64,000 nucleotides of DNA. It comes from Serripes groenlandicus (taxonomy: Eukaryota; Mollusca; Bivalvia; Cardiida; Cardiidae). The position numbers and the translations under genes were made by a program. Under the pieces are notes generated by a model that had not been told where the DNA came from, did not search any database, and saw only the letters and a list, made by a program, of their open reading frames with translations. The DNA is taken from positions 111,054,579 through 111,118,578 of the forward strand of contig JASEVX010000003.1 in the NCBI GenBank assembly GCA_031761405.1, read 5' to 3'. Numbering within the stretch: position 1 is the stretch's first letter; every line of letters begins with the position of its first letter. Positions 33,925 through 46,000 of the stretch are shown one piece after another.

Positions 33925-35091
33925 CTTAATATTTTCGTTTATATATCAATGATAAAGTGGTATGTGATTAATTGATAACTTGTATCTTTTAGAAGGAAAA
34001 AAGTTGGATATATATTTGTTTTAAATTTAAGAAGAAATACAAGAAATATCTTTAAAAAAGATAAATGGCGATCAATATGAGAACACACTAAGAAATGGAA
34101 CATGTGCATATTATTTGATTTGTTATCTTACTTATTAGAAAGACAGAAAACAATAACGTTAAATATGTAATATTTGGTTTATAAATGTTTTAGTTCATAT
34201 ATATACTTTGGTTTTGATATGATTGAGAGAGAGAGAAAAACAGCTTGCCTCTGCCGGGAAGCGAACGACAGACCTTTCACTTGACAATCCGAGTCAACAT
34301 CTGTTACAATAGTGCGACATGACATTGTTCCGTTACGTAACATGACTGGAGATTATGCGAGACTCCCAAGAGGTGTACAAGTTTCAATTGACGATAAATA
34401 ACTGAAAACTTATGATGTTTTAAAAATAATTAATATTTTGCTCTTAAATATTATATTTGATACGTTTTCACTGATTTTTTTTCACTGAAATTTATTTCTT
34501 AAGGAAATTAAAGATTAGTATGCAGAAAATTTCATTTCAAAATATCTCTTATTAGTGCCTCTCGTAGGATCGCAAACTTAACTATGAACCAATCAAAACG
34601 TTTCATTTCCTTTATATCTTCGAAATTATTCATTAAATACAACATTTGATTGGTCTACAATCTAGATCATTTGTTTAATATCTAGGTCAAAACCCAAGTT
34701 AATCAGCTATCGTCGAAAAAAATGAAGTATACTCGACCGTTGGGTTGTTCCGACCATCCTCACGTTTTAATGTATTTTCGTGAAGTCAAAGTTAATGTTA
34801 AAAGCTATGTGATTAATGAAACAAAATGTAATTTATAAATAATCGTGAAAACATCAATGATTTAAAGATACAGTGATTGTGAGAAAAGACAAGCTTAAGT
34901 GGATATCTCTCCACCTGTGATGGATTCGAAGTATTTCCTTCTCATGATCACAGTTATCGAATCTTCACGACTAAACCAATATGGAAAATAGAGATGTACC
35001 CTCAAATAGTTCTACCCTCTGCCAACTTATGATTTTTATTTCGACTGCCATCACTGCCAATGTATATCGGACTCGACATACTGAACGTGTT
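33925..35091. other. No gene seen; possible tRNA-like scrap at 34235-34320
   Basis: cagcttgcctctgccgggaa, then gcgaacgacagacctttc, resembles a minus-strand tRNA-derived head but is too diverged for a call. Otherwise AT-rich. Confidence 0.45.
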
Positions 35092-35430
35092 TTAGTTACC
35101 TCTTTCCATATACAGCAGAGCTACAGCAGACGACTTGGAAAACATTGATTCAAAAGTATTGAAACTCTCTGTAAATTAAATAACTATAATGGAATACTAG
35201 ACTTTGCGGAAGAGGCATCAAAAAGCGTATTGATGTGCGAAAGGGCTACACCCGAGATAAAACTAATATCTTGACATATGATATATTATACTGATAATAT
35301 TTAACATTTCCATAATACAACAGATCTGCATCACACATCGTCGTCAATTGCTCATCATGAGTAAATTCTCCTGTTGCCACAAGGTTTTCAAATGACGTCT
35401 GCCTCAGATAGTTGAAAATGTGCATTCAAT
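35092..35430. mobile_element. Two degraded palindromic MITE copies
   Basis: Copy one (35092-35249): acctctttccatatacagc, gctacagcagacgacttgg, gatgtgcgaaagggcta. Copy two (about 35310-35430): cagatctgcatcacacatc, catgagtaaattctcctg, ttgccacaaggttttcaaa. Confidence 0.6.
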
Positions 35431-35547
35431 ATCATAATACTATGTTTAATTACCAAAGACGTTGTATTATTACAGGTCACAATACACATATCGTTTTCAA
35501 TGCATCTAATACACATTTAAAATTAATTTAAACTCAATGTCATATAA

Positions 35548-36018
35548 GACGTCCCGCGAGAAAACCAACATTATGACCTCTGCGTAATGTATCGACCCAG
35601 ATTAGCCTGATCCGGGAAGACACATTACGTCTCAGGGAATAGAGGTATAGAGTAATGATTCCTGAAACAAAAAATCCACAGGAGGCGAAAAGTGTCTATC
35701 CGGTTTACCCTGCACGGCATGCTTAGGCTCCGGGTCGATACTTTACGCAGAGTCCACAGTGTTGGTTTTATCGCGGTTGCGGCGATAGACATCTGCGTAA
35801 TGTATCGACCAGATCAGCCTGCGCTGTCCGCGCAGACTGATCCGGCCGACACATTCCGTCTTAGGGGAATAGAAGTATAGAGTAGTGATTCCTGAAACAG
35901 AAAATCCACATGAGGCGAAACGTGCCTACCCGGGTAAGCCTGCGCGGCACGCTTAGCCTGATCCGGGTCGATACTTTACGCAAAGTCCACAGTGTTGGTT
36001 TTATCGCGGGACGGCTCA
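35548..36018. mobile_element. Composite of foldback elements (GAGCCGTCCCGCGAG family)
   Basis: At least two head-to-tail units are fused: cgtcccgcgagaaaaccaac at 35550, then cgtaatgtatcgacc at 35585 and again at 35795, and cgatactttacg at 35735 and 35970, ending gcgggacggctc. The joint at about 35770-35790 is a gcggcgatagacatctgcg segment also seen at 22395, so it marks a shorter subfamily. Confidence 0.85.
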
Positions 36019-36544
36019 TTTGTGTAATCACATTAATGCATTCTCATGTCTACGCAATCACGTGTTTTTAGGAACTACTTGTCTAGATCAGCACGGCCGC
36101 GGATGTACTTTGCGTAATTTGACCTCACAGCAGACCTTACAGCTTTTATTCCTACTGAATAACGTGTAATGCCCAAAAAGGAAGGGACAACAGTTAAAAG
36201 GCATATCTATACTCTGCTTGAAAACAATTTAGTCAAACAATGTAATTTGTTGTCCACACGATGAAATTGCTTAATAAGTAACTTCGAATTAGACCCGAAA
36301 AAGTGCCGAGTCATTCGGAATAATCTTAGATCATTCTAAGCATAGTAATAAGATACAATACACAAAATGATTCCCGATAGCATTTCTAGATTTGAAGCAC
36401 TTAGTGAAAATACCAAACGAAAAAACAATGCCCATCTTTAGTTTACAAAAAAAGTCAGATCGAATAAGTGTAAGGTAATGCATGTTTATAAATTATTTAA
36501 ACGCTCGAATGCACCAGTAATATAACTCTACAAGGTGCTTTTTT
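36019..36544. other. No gene seen
   Basis: AT-rich sequence between repeat copies, no coding signal. Confidence 0.5.
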
Positions 36545-36925
36545 TATTAGTCCCCGGGCAGAAGCCCGCGACTTCTATTTTTAATAGGTTTTCGGAAATC
36601 ACATGGGAGGGGGGGTTATTATTAAAAAAAAAAAAATTAAATGTCTTGAACATATTACAATTGCGTTTGTTTAAAAACACTAAGTTATGACACATCTAAA
36701 ATGAAATAAATATTCCGATGTTTTAAGTATGTGCAGTTTCTTTATTTTGACTGGCATTTACGTTTTTGTGTTTTATTTACGAAGACAAATAGTCCCTATT
36801 AGCTAGACTGGGATACTTTATTTTTATAAACTATGTAATCAAATGGCGATAACTACAAACCTTTACGTCGCACAGTCTAATTTGATTACATACGCGTACC
36901 TGCTTGCAGCCGATTATCGATATTA
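36545..36925 (-). repeat. Dispersed repeat, copy 2 (inverted relative to 21150-21530)
   Basis: This is the reverse complement of copy 1, beginning with the terminal hairpin (ttagtccccgggcagaag, cccgcgac). It runs through acacatctaaaatgaaataa and agtccctattagctagac to aacctttacgtcgcacagtc. Confidence 0.85.
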
Positions 36926-38410
36926 AAATCACGTCGAATTTCCTTTTAATAGATAAGTATCAACATAAACTGGTAACAGAAACAAAAATAAGAATAATTG
37001 GTGAAAATATGTCTCAAATATAAGCCTGTTTATCGGTCGTGAACGTCGAAACGCCTTTTCCTCAGTTTGTGACCTAGTTTCATATTGTCAAAATGTAAAC
37101 AAAGCGAAGTAACCGGAAGTAAAATGTAAACTTAGAAAAGTGACTTTTTTATGCATACAAAAAATGTCGCACGACAAATTGATTTCTTAAACGTCACGAA
37201 ACGAGTGCATGGGTCGAATATAGGAGAAAGACAGATACTATAGAAATGCTTTTTTCTCTCGAATGCAATAACGCTTTACCTGATGTTTTATTCACTTTCT
37301 TCGATGTTTGACACTACGACTCGATTTTGAAACGATCGAGGGTCAACATGTCGAAAGAATGCTCAAACACCTTATTACAGATAGATAGCTAATATTACAC
37401 ACTTAAATGTTTAAATATATGTGATATTAAATGATTATTTGGCTTGAAACAAATTAAGAGAAGAACGAACTCTGATAAACAATAGATTTAGACATAAAGA
37501 AAATCTGCTCTTTCGCACCCAATTAATTTCATACTTGCCACCTATTAAATAGTAATGGGACTCGCAACTGGCATTTCTCTTGCGCCAAACATATATTGTA
37601 TGCATCAAAGATTTAGATAAACAATTTAGCTGATATGTTGTTTCAAGTGTGGTCTACTTTTTAAACATTTTAACATCTGTGAAATATTTATTATAATTAT
37701 TATTAAAAAGGAGGTAGTTCATGTCTTCAGCAATTTAACCGTATTCTCAATGTTTTAAGCGTTTAAAGGTTTTCATTGTTGCTTCAAACATGGAAATATT
37801 TAATAGCTTTTTATTGCATGTAGATTTAAATCCCAAAATGTATTAATTTGTTGTGGTTTTATTGACAAATACAAAACATCCAAAATCCTGACCAAAAGAA
37901 ATCCTGAAATTTGTAGATCTATGTGGAATTTCAAAAATCCTGGAATTAGTCCTTATGAAAACATTATGTGTATGTTTAGACTAATGAAAGTCAAGAATAC
38001 ATGTGTGTTAAAAAATAAATCAATGCAGTCTTTTCCGGCGACATTGATGCTTTGCATCAACTTTCTCTTGTATAGTATTTAATTAGTTCTTGTTACCATT
38101 TGTAGCATTCTGATGAGGGTATAACCCTGTTTTCAGAAAAGTCCTAAAGTGAGAAGTTGACTCCCACTTGATGAGAATATCTATCACGTTATTTCTATAA
38201 AATAAAATCGCAATTCGTTACCAAATGCCCCGCATTACAGTTAACCACAGGTACTCACTCGGTTAACTTAAGATCCACTTCTATACACGTTTGTCGCTCG
38301 AATTTCAAGTTTTGTTCTGTTTTTGAAAGAAACATGCCAAGATGAGTTCAGTACTTTCAGTATTTTGATTTATTATTCATGCTAGTATTATGAAAGTATC
38401 TTATAATATA
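36926..38410. other. No gene seen
   Basis: About 1.5 kb of AT-rich sequence. I see no domain-bearing frame, no named repeat and no RNA gene. Confidence 0.5.
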
Positions 38411-38610
38411 CCGAGGGCTTGGTGTGAAACGGTTGTAACTAAAATTGGTATCTGTTTACCAAGGTTAATTACCTCGCCATAGAGTCTTTATGAGCTTTTT
38501 CTGAGCAATGGCACCTAAATTTGCATTGTTTACAAAAGGGTCAAAATTGCCCCTAAACCAGGGTTTTCAAATAGCTTTTTAGTAACAACCGTTTCACGCA
38601 AAACCCTCGA
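38411..38610. mobile_element. 200-bp MITE with ~30-bp terminal inverted repeats, TA flanks
   Basis: It starts ccgagggcttggtgtgaaac, then ggttgtaact, and ends agtaacaaccgtttcacgc, then aaaaccctcg. The two ends are near-perfect inverted complements. Flanking tata on both sides fits a TA target duplication, as in Tc1/mariner-type MITEs. Confidence 0.85.
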
Positions 38611-38929
38611 TATATTTAAATAAATGAAGTCACGTCAGACGATAAGTGTATTTGTTGCATAAACAAACAAACGCACATTGACAGTCTCACAGGAGTCGTC
38701 AATGTCCGTTTAAATATGGATATTCCCAGATCTTCTGACAAAACAAATAGCAACAGTGCGAATCTGCCTTTGTGTGATGCATAACCCTGTACCATATGAT
38801 ATATGCCATATCGCCTTTTGTCGCAATTTGTCGCCTCTGCAGCAGACCACTTTTATAATGAGACATGTCAAGTGATGTCGGGGTCTTACGTGTTGGCTTC
38901 ATTTAAAGTTGAAAGGCAAATAATGTGTG

Positions 38930-39122
38930 GAAGACAGTGGTGCAGAGGTTGAGCGTCGGCCTCTCCTTCCAAAGGTCCCAGGTTCGAGTCCCGTGATGAG
39001 CGGGTTCTGACTTTGGGATTTTCCCACATAAACGGCGCGAGTACTGGTTAAGTCTCCAGGAAGCAGACATAGAGCGTGATTAATATAAGCTGAAAGCTTG
39101 TTTCGCAATCGATGTAAAAAAA
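38930..39122 (+). mobile_element. tRNA-derived SINE (type C)
   Basis: cagtggtgcagaggttgagc (A-box-like) and cccaggttcgagtcccgtg (B box) are followed by gcgcgagtactggttaagtc, ccaggaagcagacatagag and cttgtttcgcaatcgatg, with an A-rich tail. A second copy with the same 3' half lies at 55345-55560. Confidence 0.8.
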
Positions 39123-39294
39123 AATACGTTTAAACTAAATGATATAACATTAGTGTGGCTAGAATCCCAGAGTGTGTCCATAATATGCATTTAGGTTTAT
39201 GAAGCGTATATGCGGACGGTGACAACTCTAATGACACTTTGCGGATGCAAAGGCTCGTCTGAAAATTCACTGTAAGCAGATACGTTAATATACA

Positions 39295-39430
39295 AAATTG
39301 CTAGAGGTGGAGAGAAATTTCTCTTTTTGTCACAATGTTTTCTATTTTCAATACTATACTGTCATTTTTAATTTTTTCATCGATATTTTCAAAGATTTCT
39401 GTTGCATATTTGTTATATGGAGGAGTGGCT
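39295..39430. mobile_element. Partial palindromic MITE
   Basis: gagagaaatttctctttttg, tcacaatgttttctatttt and gttgcatatttgttatatgg follow the order of the right half of the family. Confidence 0.5.
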
Positions 39431-39687
39431 TAACCAACCATAAAACATATTTAAAGTATCTAAAAGGGTATACGTTAATGTAAAAACATACTTTCTAGTT
39501 CGTTTTACACTGTTTTCAAAATTCGCTTGATGCCCGTTCTGACAAAATAGTTCGTATACAACATCGTTTAGTCTTGTGTGTGCCAAGAGGTTATCTAGGT
39601 GTACTAACAAACAGCACAGCGATCGCTTACTGTTATGTAAAGCTACTTCTGTGTGCGTGTTACAAATCTATTAAGTGAACGTTTTTT

Positions 39688-39772
39688 ATGGATGCTTTTA
39701 TTATATTCAAGTTAAAAATGATGAAATGGATTTATATTTTGATTTTACATACCGCATCAGCTCAAGTCTATA
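39688..39772 (+). CDS. CNTN: Contactin exon 1: signal peptide
   Basis: MKWIYILILHTASAQVY (after an in-frame MM at 39718) is a plausible signal peptide with cleavage near ASA-Q. The ATG at 39718 has AAAA before it, a better start context than the one at 39688, so translation probably begins there. The donor ata|gtaagt leaves phase 1, exactly what exon 2 needs. It lies 5.4 kb upstream, so the link is inference. Confidence 0.6.
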
Positions 39773-39926
39773 GTAAGTATATGTATATGTTTGTACATTA
39801 TCATCATCATCATCATCATCATCAATATTATCATCAATGTAATAATTATGTCACTACTACCTCTACTACTGCTGCTACTACTACTACTACTACTCTGACT
39901 ACTACTACCTATACTACTACTACTAT

Positions 39927-39976
<50 letters not shown>

Positions 39977-40047
39977 ATAATAATAATAATAATAAAAATA
40001 ATAATAATAATAACAATAATGGTAATAATAATAATAATAATAATAAT

Positions 40048-40085
<38 letters not shown>

Positions 40086-43000
40086 CAATGGTAAACACGA
40101 TGATATTCAATATTATCATCATTGTTATTATCATTATCATTATCAATGTTATCATAATCACCATTATCATCATCATTATTAGCAGAAGCAGTAGTATTGC
40201 TCTTTCATGCTGGTAAAATGTTTAGTATACATTAGCAAACATGTCACGTTCAATATCATATTTTCGATAGTCAAATACAACATCATCGTCAAGTCATGAT
40301 GGGGGAATCTATTTCTTCACATAGCTGCAGTTTCATGTAGCAATATAATAAGTCAGTTGATTGATCGGGGTTTAACGCCGTTTTCAACAATATTTCAGTC
40401 ATATCACGACGGCCAGTTCACCTACTCATGTGTTTCCTGGATTTCCTGGATTTCTAACACCAGTTTTCCCCCACAACATCAGCAACTGGCTGCTTTTCCA
40501 TATAAACTGTAACCTATTGGTAGACGAAAAAAGAGGCTTGTTACAGTGTCTTAAGGCAAACGCGGAAATAATGGTGGCAAATGTTTGGCTCGAACTCACA
40601 ACCCCTGCATTGACAGCCTATGTCTTTACCAACTGAGCTACTAAGGTTGTAAGAAGTAAGACATAAACTTGTAATCACGCATGTATTGCAATTAAAGGTT
40701 AAGGTCCGAGGGTCGGTTTTAGTGCGACGTTACTAAATTGTTTGTTTATTTGATTGGTATTTAACACCGTATTTACCAATTTTTCAGTCATATCAAGGCG
40801 GCCATTTCACATATTCATGTGTTTCCTGGCTTTCCCACACCAGAACACCTCTCAACAGACTTCCCAAAGTATTTGGCTGCTTTTTAACATAAAGTGTTAG
40901 CCCATTGGTGGAAGACGAATAACGACTGTCACAATGACTGTTGTCAAACGTCGGAATAAACGTTAGCCGAGCTGAGGTTCGAACTCACAACCCCTGGTTG
41001 CACATTGCATTTAAGATCCGTTCATTGATATAAACAACTGTTCAATCTCCTGCAGCAGACATATTTTGTAAACAGTATAGTTAGGGCTAACAGATTATGT
41101 AGAAAAGCAGCCAGTGGATTTGAAAGACTGTTACGAGGAGTTCTGGTGTGGGAAAATCAGGAAAGACAGGGATAAGGGTACCGGCCATCGTTATGTGATT
41201 GAACAATTGTTGAAATTAGCGTAAAACTCCAATCAATACAAAAAAACATTGTGGACAGGGGAAAAATTATTAAAGAGTGAACTATTTCCCCGTTTCTCAG
41301 AATATTTTCATCTGTTCATAGAAAATAAACTATCAGTTTTCCAGAAAATGCTTTTTTATCATCCGTGTTTCCAAAACATCCGAAAGTTAATCAACCACAC
41401 TCGGTAAACAGTCAAAGTATTTGCTATCAAAGTGTCATTCAAAGTGTCATTCAAACAACCGTTGAACCATAGTTTGTATCTCTTATAAACTTGTAAAATG
41501 TCACCGCCTTTCTGAACCTTGATATGTGATCACTGAATTCATGTGGAAAAAGAAGTCCTTATTTGTCCTAATGTAGGAAAAGTAGTCATTTATGTCCTCA
41601 TGTGGAAAATTAGTAATTCTTTGTCCTCATGTGGAAAAATAGTCATTATATGTCCTCATGTAGGAAAAGTAGTCATTTATGTCCTCATGTGGAAAAGTAG
41701 TAATTCTTTGTCCTCATGTGGAAAAATAGTCATTATATGTCATCATGTAGGAAAAGTAGTCATTTATGTCCTCATGTGGAAAAGTAGTCATTCTTTGACC
41801 TCATGTGGAAAAATTAGTCACTGTTTGTCCTCATGTAGGAAAGGTAGTCATTAATTGTCCTCATGTAGGAAAAGTAGTAATTCTTTGTCCTCATGTAGGA
41901 AAAGTATTCATTATTATTCCTCATGTAGAACAATAAGTCAATATTTGTCCTCATGTAGGAAAAGTAGTAATTCTTTGTCCTCATGTAGGAAAAGCAGTCA
42001 TTATTTGTCCGCATGTAGGAAAGGTAGTAATTCTTTGTCCTCATGTAGGTCAAGTAGTCATTATTTGTTCCCATGTTGAGATAGTAGTAATTCTTTGACC
42101 TCATGTAGGAAAAGTAGTCATTATTTGTACTCGTGTAGGAATAATAGTAATGATTTGTACTCATGTAGGAAAAGTAGTCATTATTTGTCCTCATGTAAGA
42201 AAAGTAGTCATTATTTGTCGTCATGTAGGTAAATTAGTCACTCTTTGTCTTTATGTAGGAAAAGTAGTAATTCTTTGTCGTCATGTAGGAAAAGTAGTCA
42301 TTATTTGTCCTCATGTAGGAAAAGTTGTAATTCTTCGTCCTCATGTAGGAAAAGTAGTAATTATTTGTCCTCATGTAGGAAAAGTAGTCTTTATTTATCC
42401 TCATGTAGGAAAATTAATCATTCCTTGTCCTCATGTAGGAAAAGTAGTCATTATTTGTCCTCATGTAGGAAAAATAGTCATTATATGTCCTCATGTAGAG
42501 ATAGTGGTAATTCTTTGTCCTCATGTAGAAAAAGTAGTAATTCTTTGTCCTGATGTAGGAAAAGTAGTAATTCTTTGTCCTCATTTAGGAAAAATAGTCA
42601 TTATTTGTCCTCATGTAGAAAAAGTAGTAAAATTGTGTCCTCATGTAGGAAAAGTAGTCATTATTTGTCTTCATTTAGAAAAAGTAGTAAGTCTTTGTTC
42701 TCATGTAGGAAAAGTAGTAATTATTTTTCCTAATGTAGGAAAAGTAGTAATTTTGTGTCCTCGTGTAAGAAAAGTAGTCATTATTTGTCCTAATGTAGAA
42801 AAAGTAGTCATTATTTGTCATTATGTAGATAAATTAGTTATTATTTGTCCTCGTGTAGGAATAATAGTAATTATTTGTCCTCATGTAGGAAAGGTAGTCA
42901 TTGTTTGTCCTTATGTAGAAAAAGTAGTCATTCTTTGTCCTCATTTGGGAAAAGTAGTCATTATTTGTTCTGATGTAGGAAAAGTAGTAATTCTTTGTCT

Positions 43001-46000
43001 TCATGTAGTAAAAGTAGTAATTATTTGTCCTCATGTAGGACAAGTAGGCATTATTTGTCCACAAGTAGGAAAAGTAGTAATTCTTTGTCCTCATGTAGGA
43101 AAAGTAGTCATTATTTGTCCTCATGTCGGAAAAGTAGTAATTCTTTGTCCTCATGTCGAAAAGTAATAATTATTTGTCTTCATGTAGGAAAAGTAGTAAT
43201 TTTTTGTCCTCGTGTAGGAAAGATAGTAATTATTTGTCCTCACGTAGGTAGTAATTCTTTGTCCTCCTGTAGGAAAAGTAGTAATTCTTTGTCCTCATGT
43301 AAGAAAAGTAGTAATTATTTGTCCTCATGTAGGAAAAGTAGTCATAATTTGTCCTCATGTAGGAAAAGTAATCATTATTTGTCCTCTCGTAAGAATAATA
43401 GTAATTGTTTGTCCTCACGTAGGGAAATTAGCAATTATTTGTCCTCGTGTAGGAATAATAGTAATTATTTGTCCTCATGTAGGAAAAGTAGTCATTATTT
43501 GTTCTCATGTAGAAAAGTAGTCATTATTTGTCCTCATTTGGGAAAAGTAGTAATTCTTTGTCCTCATGTAGGAAGAGTAGTAATTTGTTGTCCTCATGTA
43601 GGAAAAGTAGTCATTATTCGTCCTCATGTAGGAAAAGTAGTCATTATTTTTTCTCATGTAGGAAAAGTAATCATTATTTGTCCTCTCGTAGGAATAATAG
43701 TAATTGTTTGTCCTCACGTAGGAAAATTAGCAATTATTTGTCCTCGTGTAGGAATAATAGTAATTATTTGTTCTCATGTAGGAAAAGTAGTAATTCTTTG
43801 TTCTCATGTAGAAATGTAGTCATTATTTGTCCTCATTTGGGAAAAGTAGTAATTCTTTGTCCTCGTGTAGGAAGAGTAGTAATTTGTTGTCCTCGTGTAG
43901 GAAAAGTAGTCATTATTCGTCCTCATGTAGGAAAAGTAGTCATTATTTGTCCTCATGTAGGAAAAGTAGTAATTATTTGTCCTCATGTAGGATAAGTAGT
44001 CATTATTTGTCCACATGTGGGAAAAGTAGTAATTCTTTGTCCTCATGTAGGAAAAAGTAGTCATTATTCGTCCTCGTGTAGGAAAAGTAGTAATTCTTTG
44101 TCCTCATGTAGGAAAAGTAGTATTTCTTTGTCCTCATGTAGGAAAAGTAGTAATTCTTTGTCCTCATGTAGGAAAAGTAGTAATTCTTTGTCCTGATGTA
44201 TGAAAAATAGTAATTCTTTGTCCTCATGTAGGAAAAGTAGTAATTATTTGTCCTCATGTAGGAAAAGTAGTCATTATTTGTACTCATGTAGGAAAAAGTA
44301 GTTATATCTCTAAGGATAGCCAATGTAAGAATGGGATATGGAATATGGACATATGCTAGTGGTAAAGTAAGCCTGGTGAAAAACATAAAAATAGTAACGT
44401 TTATCATAGGTCTGCGTGAAGTGATCATTGCTCACTCCCAACATCAGTTCATTAAGTGGAACGCACGACTGACAAATAATTCTAGACGAGGTACAATCTC
44501 AGATGATTCACCACATTTCAGTTCAGTTCATGTAATCACAAACATAAATCGTAACAAGTGCACGATCAAGAGTGCAACAATACTAAGGACGTTCATAAAA
44601 ATGCTCTGAAACTGTACAGTCAAACGGATTCATATCATAATAAGAAGACATTGGTTGTTGAAAAGCGTTGGTATAAGTCAATCACTATTACGAAAAAAGA
44701 AAGCATAACTATCAAGAAACGAAAACAAACTATTGAATTTTCGCTATTCCAATTGAATGACGTTCTGGCAGCACTTTAAATTAACCCGCAAAAATGACAC
44801 GAGTATTTCACCCAATGATATAAGTAATATTTTCCGACTAATTTTCTTATATGGAAAATAACATTTTATTTGACGTTGAAAAAAATCAATGTTACTCATG
44901 AGGCTGTATCTTACGATATCTTTATTAATGAGTATTTGATAGTGTCGATATTGTATATCTCGTCCAGGGACGATGAGCAATTAATTGTAGAAGTATAATG
45001 AACGCACAAATAAGTATTCGGTGTGTCATGATTAAAATACATAATAATGAGGTTGACTGAAAATACGCACTTATAAATTCAATTAGTATTCAGCAAGATA
45101 TACTGAATTTAAAAAATAAAATATGGAGATTTTACACACGATGTTTTATCTAGACAATCAGCTGATACATTCAATACCCTTCTAGACACTGGTATCTTTC
45201 TGACTTTCAGACTGCCCGAACACCTGGGTGACGTACCAACAGCAGTGTTATTATTTTAACTATGTACCACAGAGGGAGTATTCGGACGCAGTGTCGGACT
45301 GTTATGTAAGTAAGGCAAACTGAGTTCGAACACGTATAGGAGCCGTTCCACGAGAAAACCAACATTGCGGACTCTGCGTAAAGTATCGACCCAGATCAGC
45401 TTAAGCATGCCAAATAGGCTAACCCATACAGACGCTTTACACCTCATGTGGGTTTTCTGTTTCCGGAATCATTCATCTATACCTCTATTCCCTTGAGACG
45501 GAATGTGTCGACCCAGATTAGCCTATGCTGACTGCGCAGGTTGATCTGGGTTGATACATTACATAGAGTCCATAATGTTGGTTTTCTCGTGGAACGGCTC
45601 ATATTTCTTCCGCTGTAGGATACTACTTCGGCAGATCATTTATAACAATAGTGTGGTAAATTTAACTCTTTCACTCCCGAATTTCACAAAGTCGAACCCT
45701 CCATGTCGAAAGCTGGACCACTCCATTTCTCATCAAACGGGATATTCGATAAAATGTAATGACTAAGTGGAACACAATGCAGCTTTCAGGAGAGGCAGCT
45801 CCTTATGAGCTGTCTCATCTGAATCTGCAATAATATATAATGAGTAAAAGGGAGCATGTACTTTCCCTAATTTTTCCCCTCTGATATAATTGACCCGTCC
45901 CGCGAGAAAACCAACAGTATGGCCTTTCCGTAATGTATCGATCCAGATCAGCCTGAGCAGTCCGAGCAAACTGATCCGGTCGACACATTCCGTCTCATCA

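Noticed and set aside
39760..40182. Thr/Asn-rich frame continuing from the contactin first exon
   Set aside because: It passes the gtaagt donor and then translates ACT and AAT microsatellites.
42150..43166. 338-codon open frame
   Set aside because: It is read-through of the 30-bp minisatellite; similar frames exist in other frames and on the other strand.
41535..44310. CRISPR-like array
   Set aside because: The repeats are contiguous with no unique spacers, and the genome is eukaryotic.
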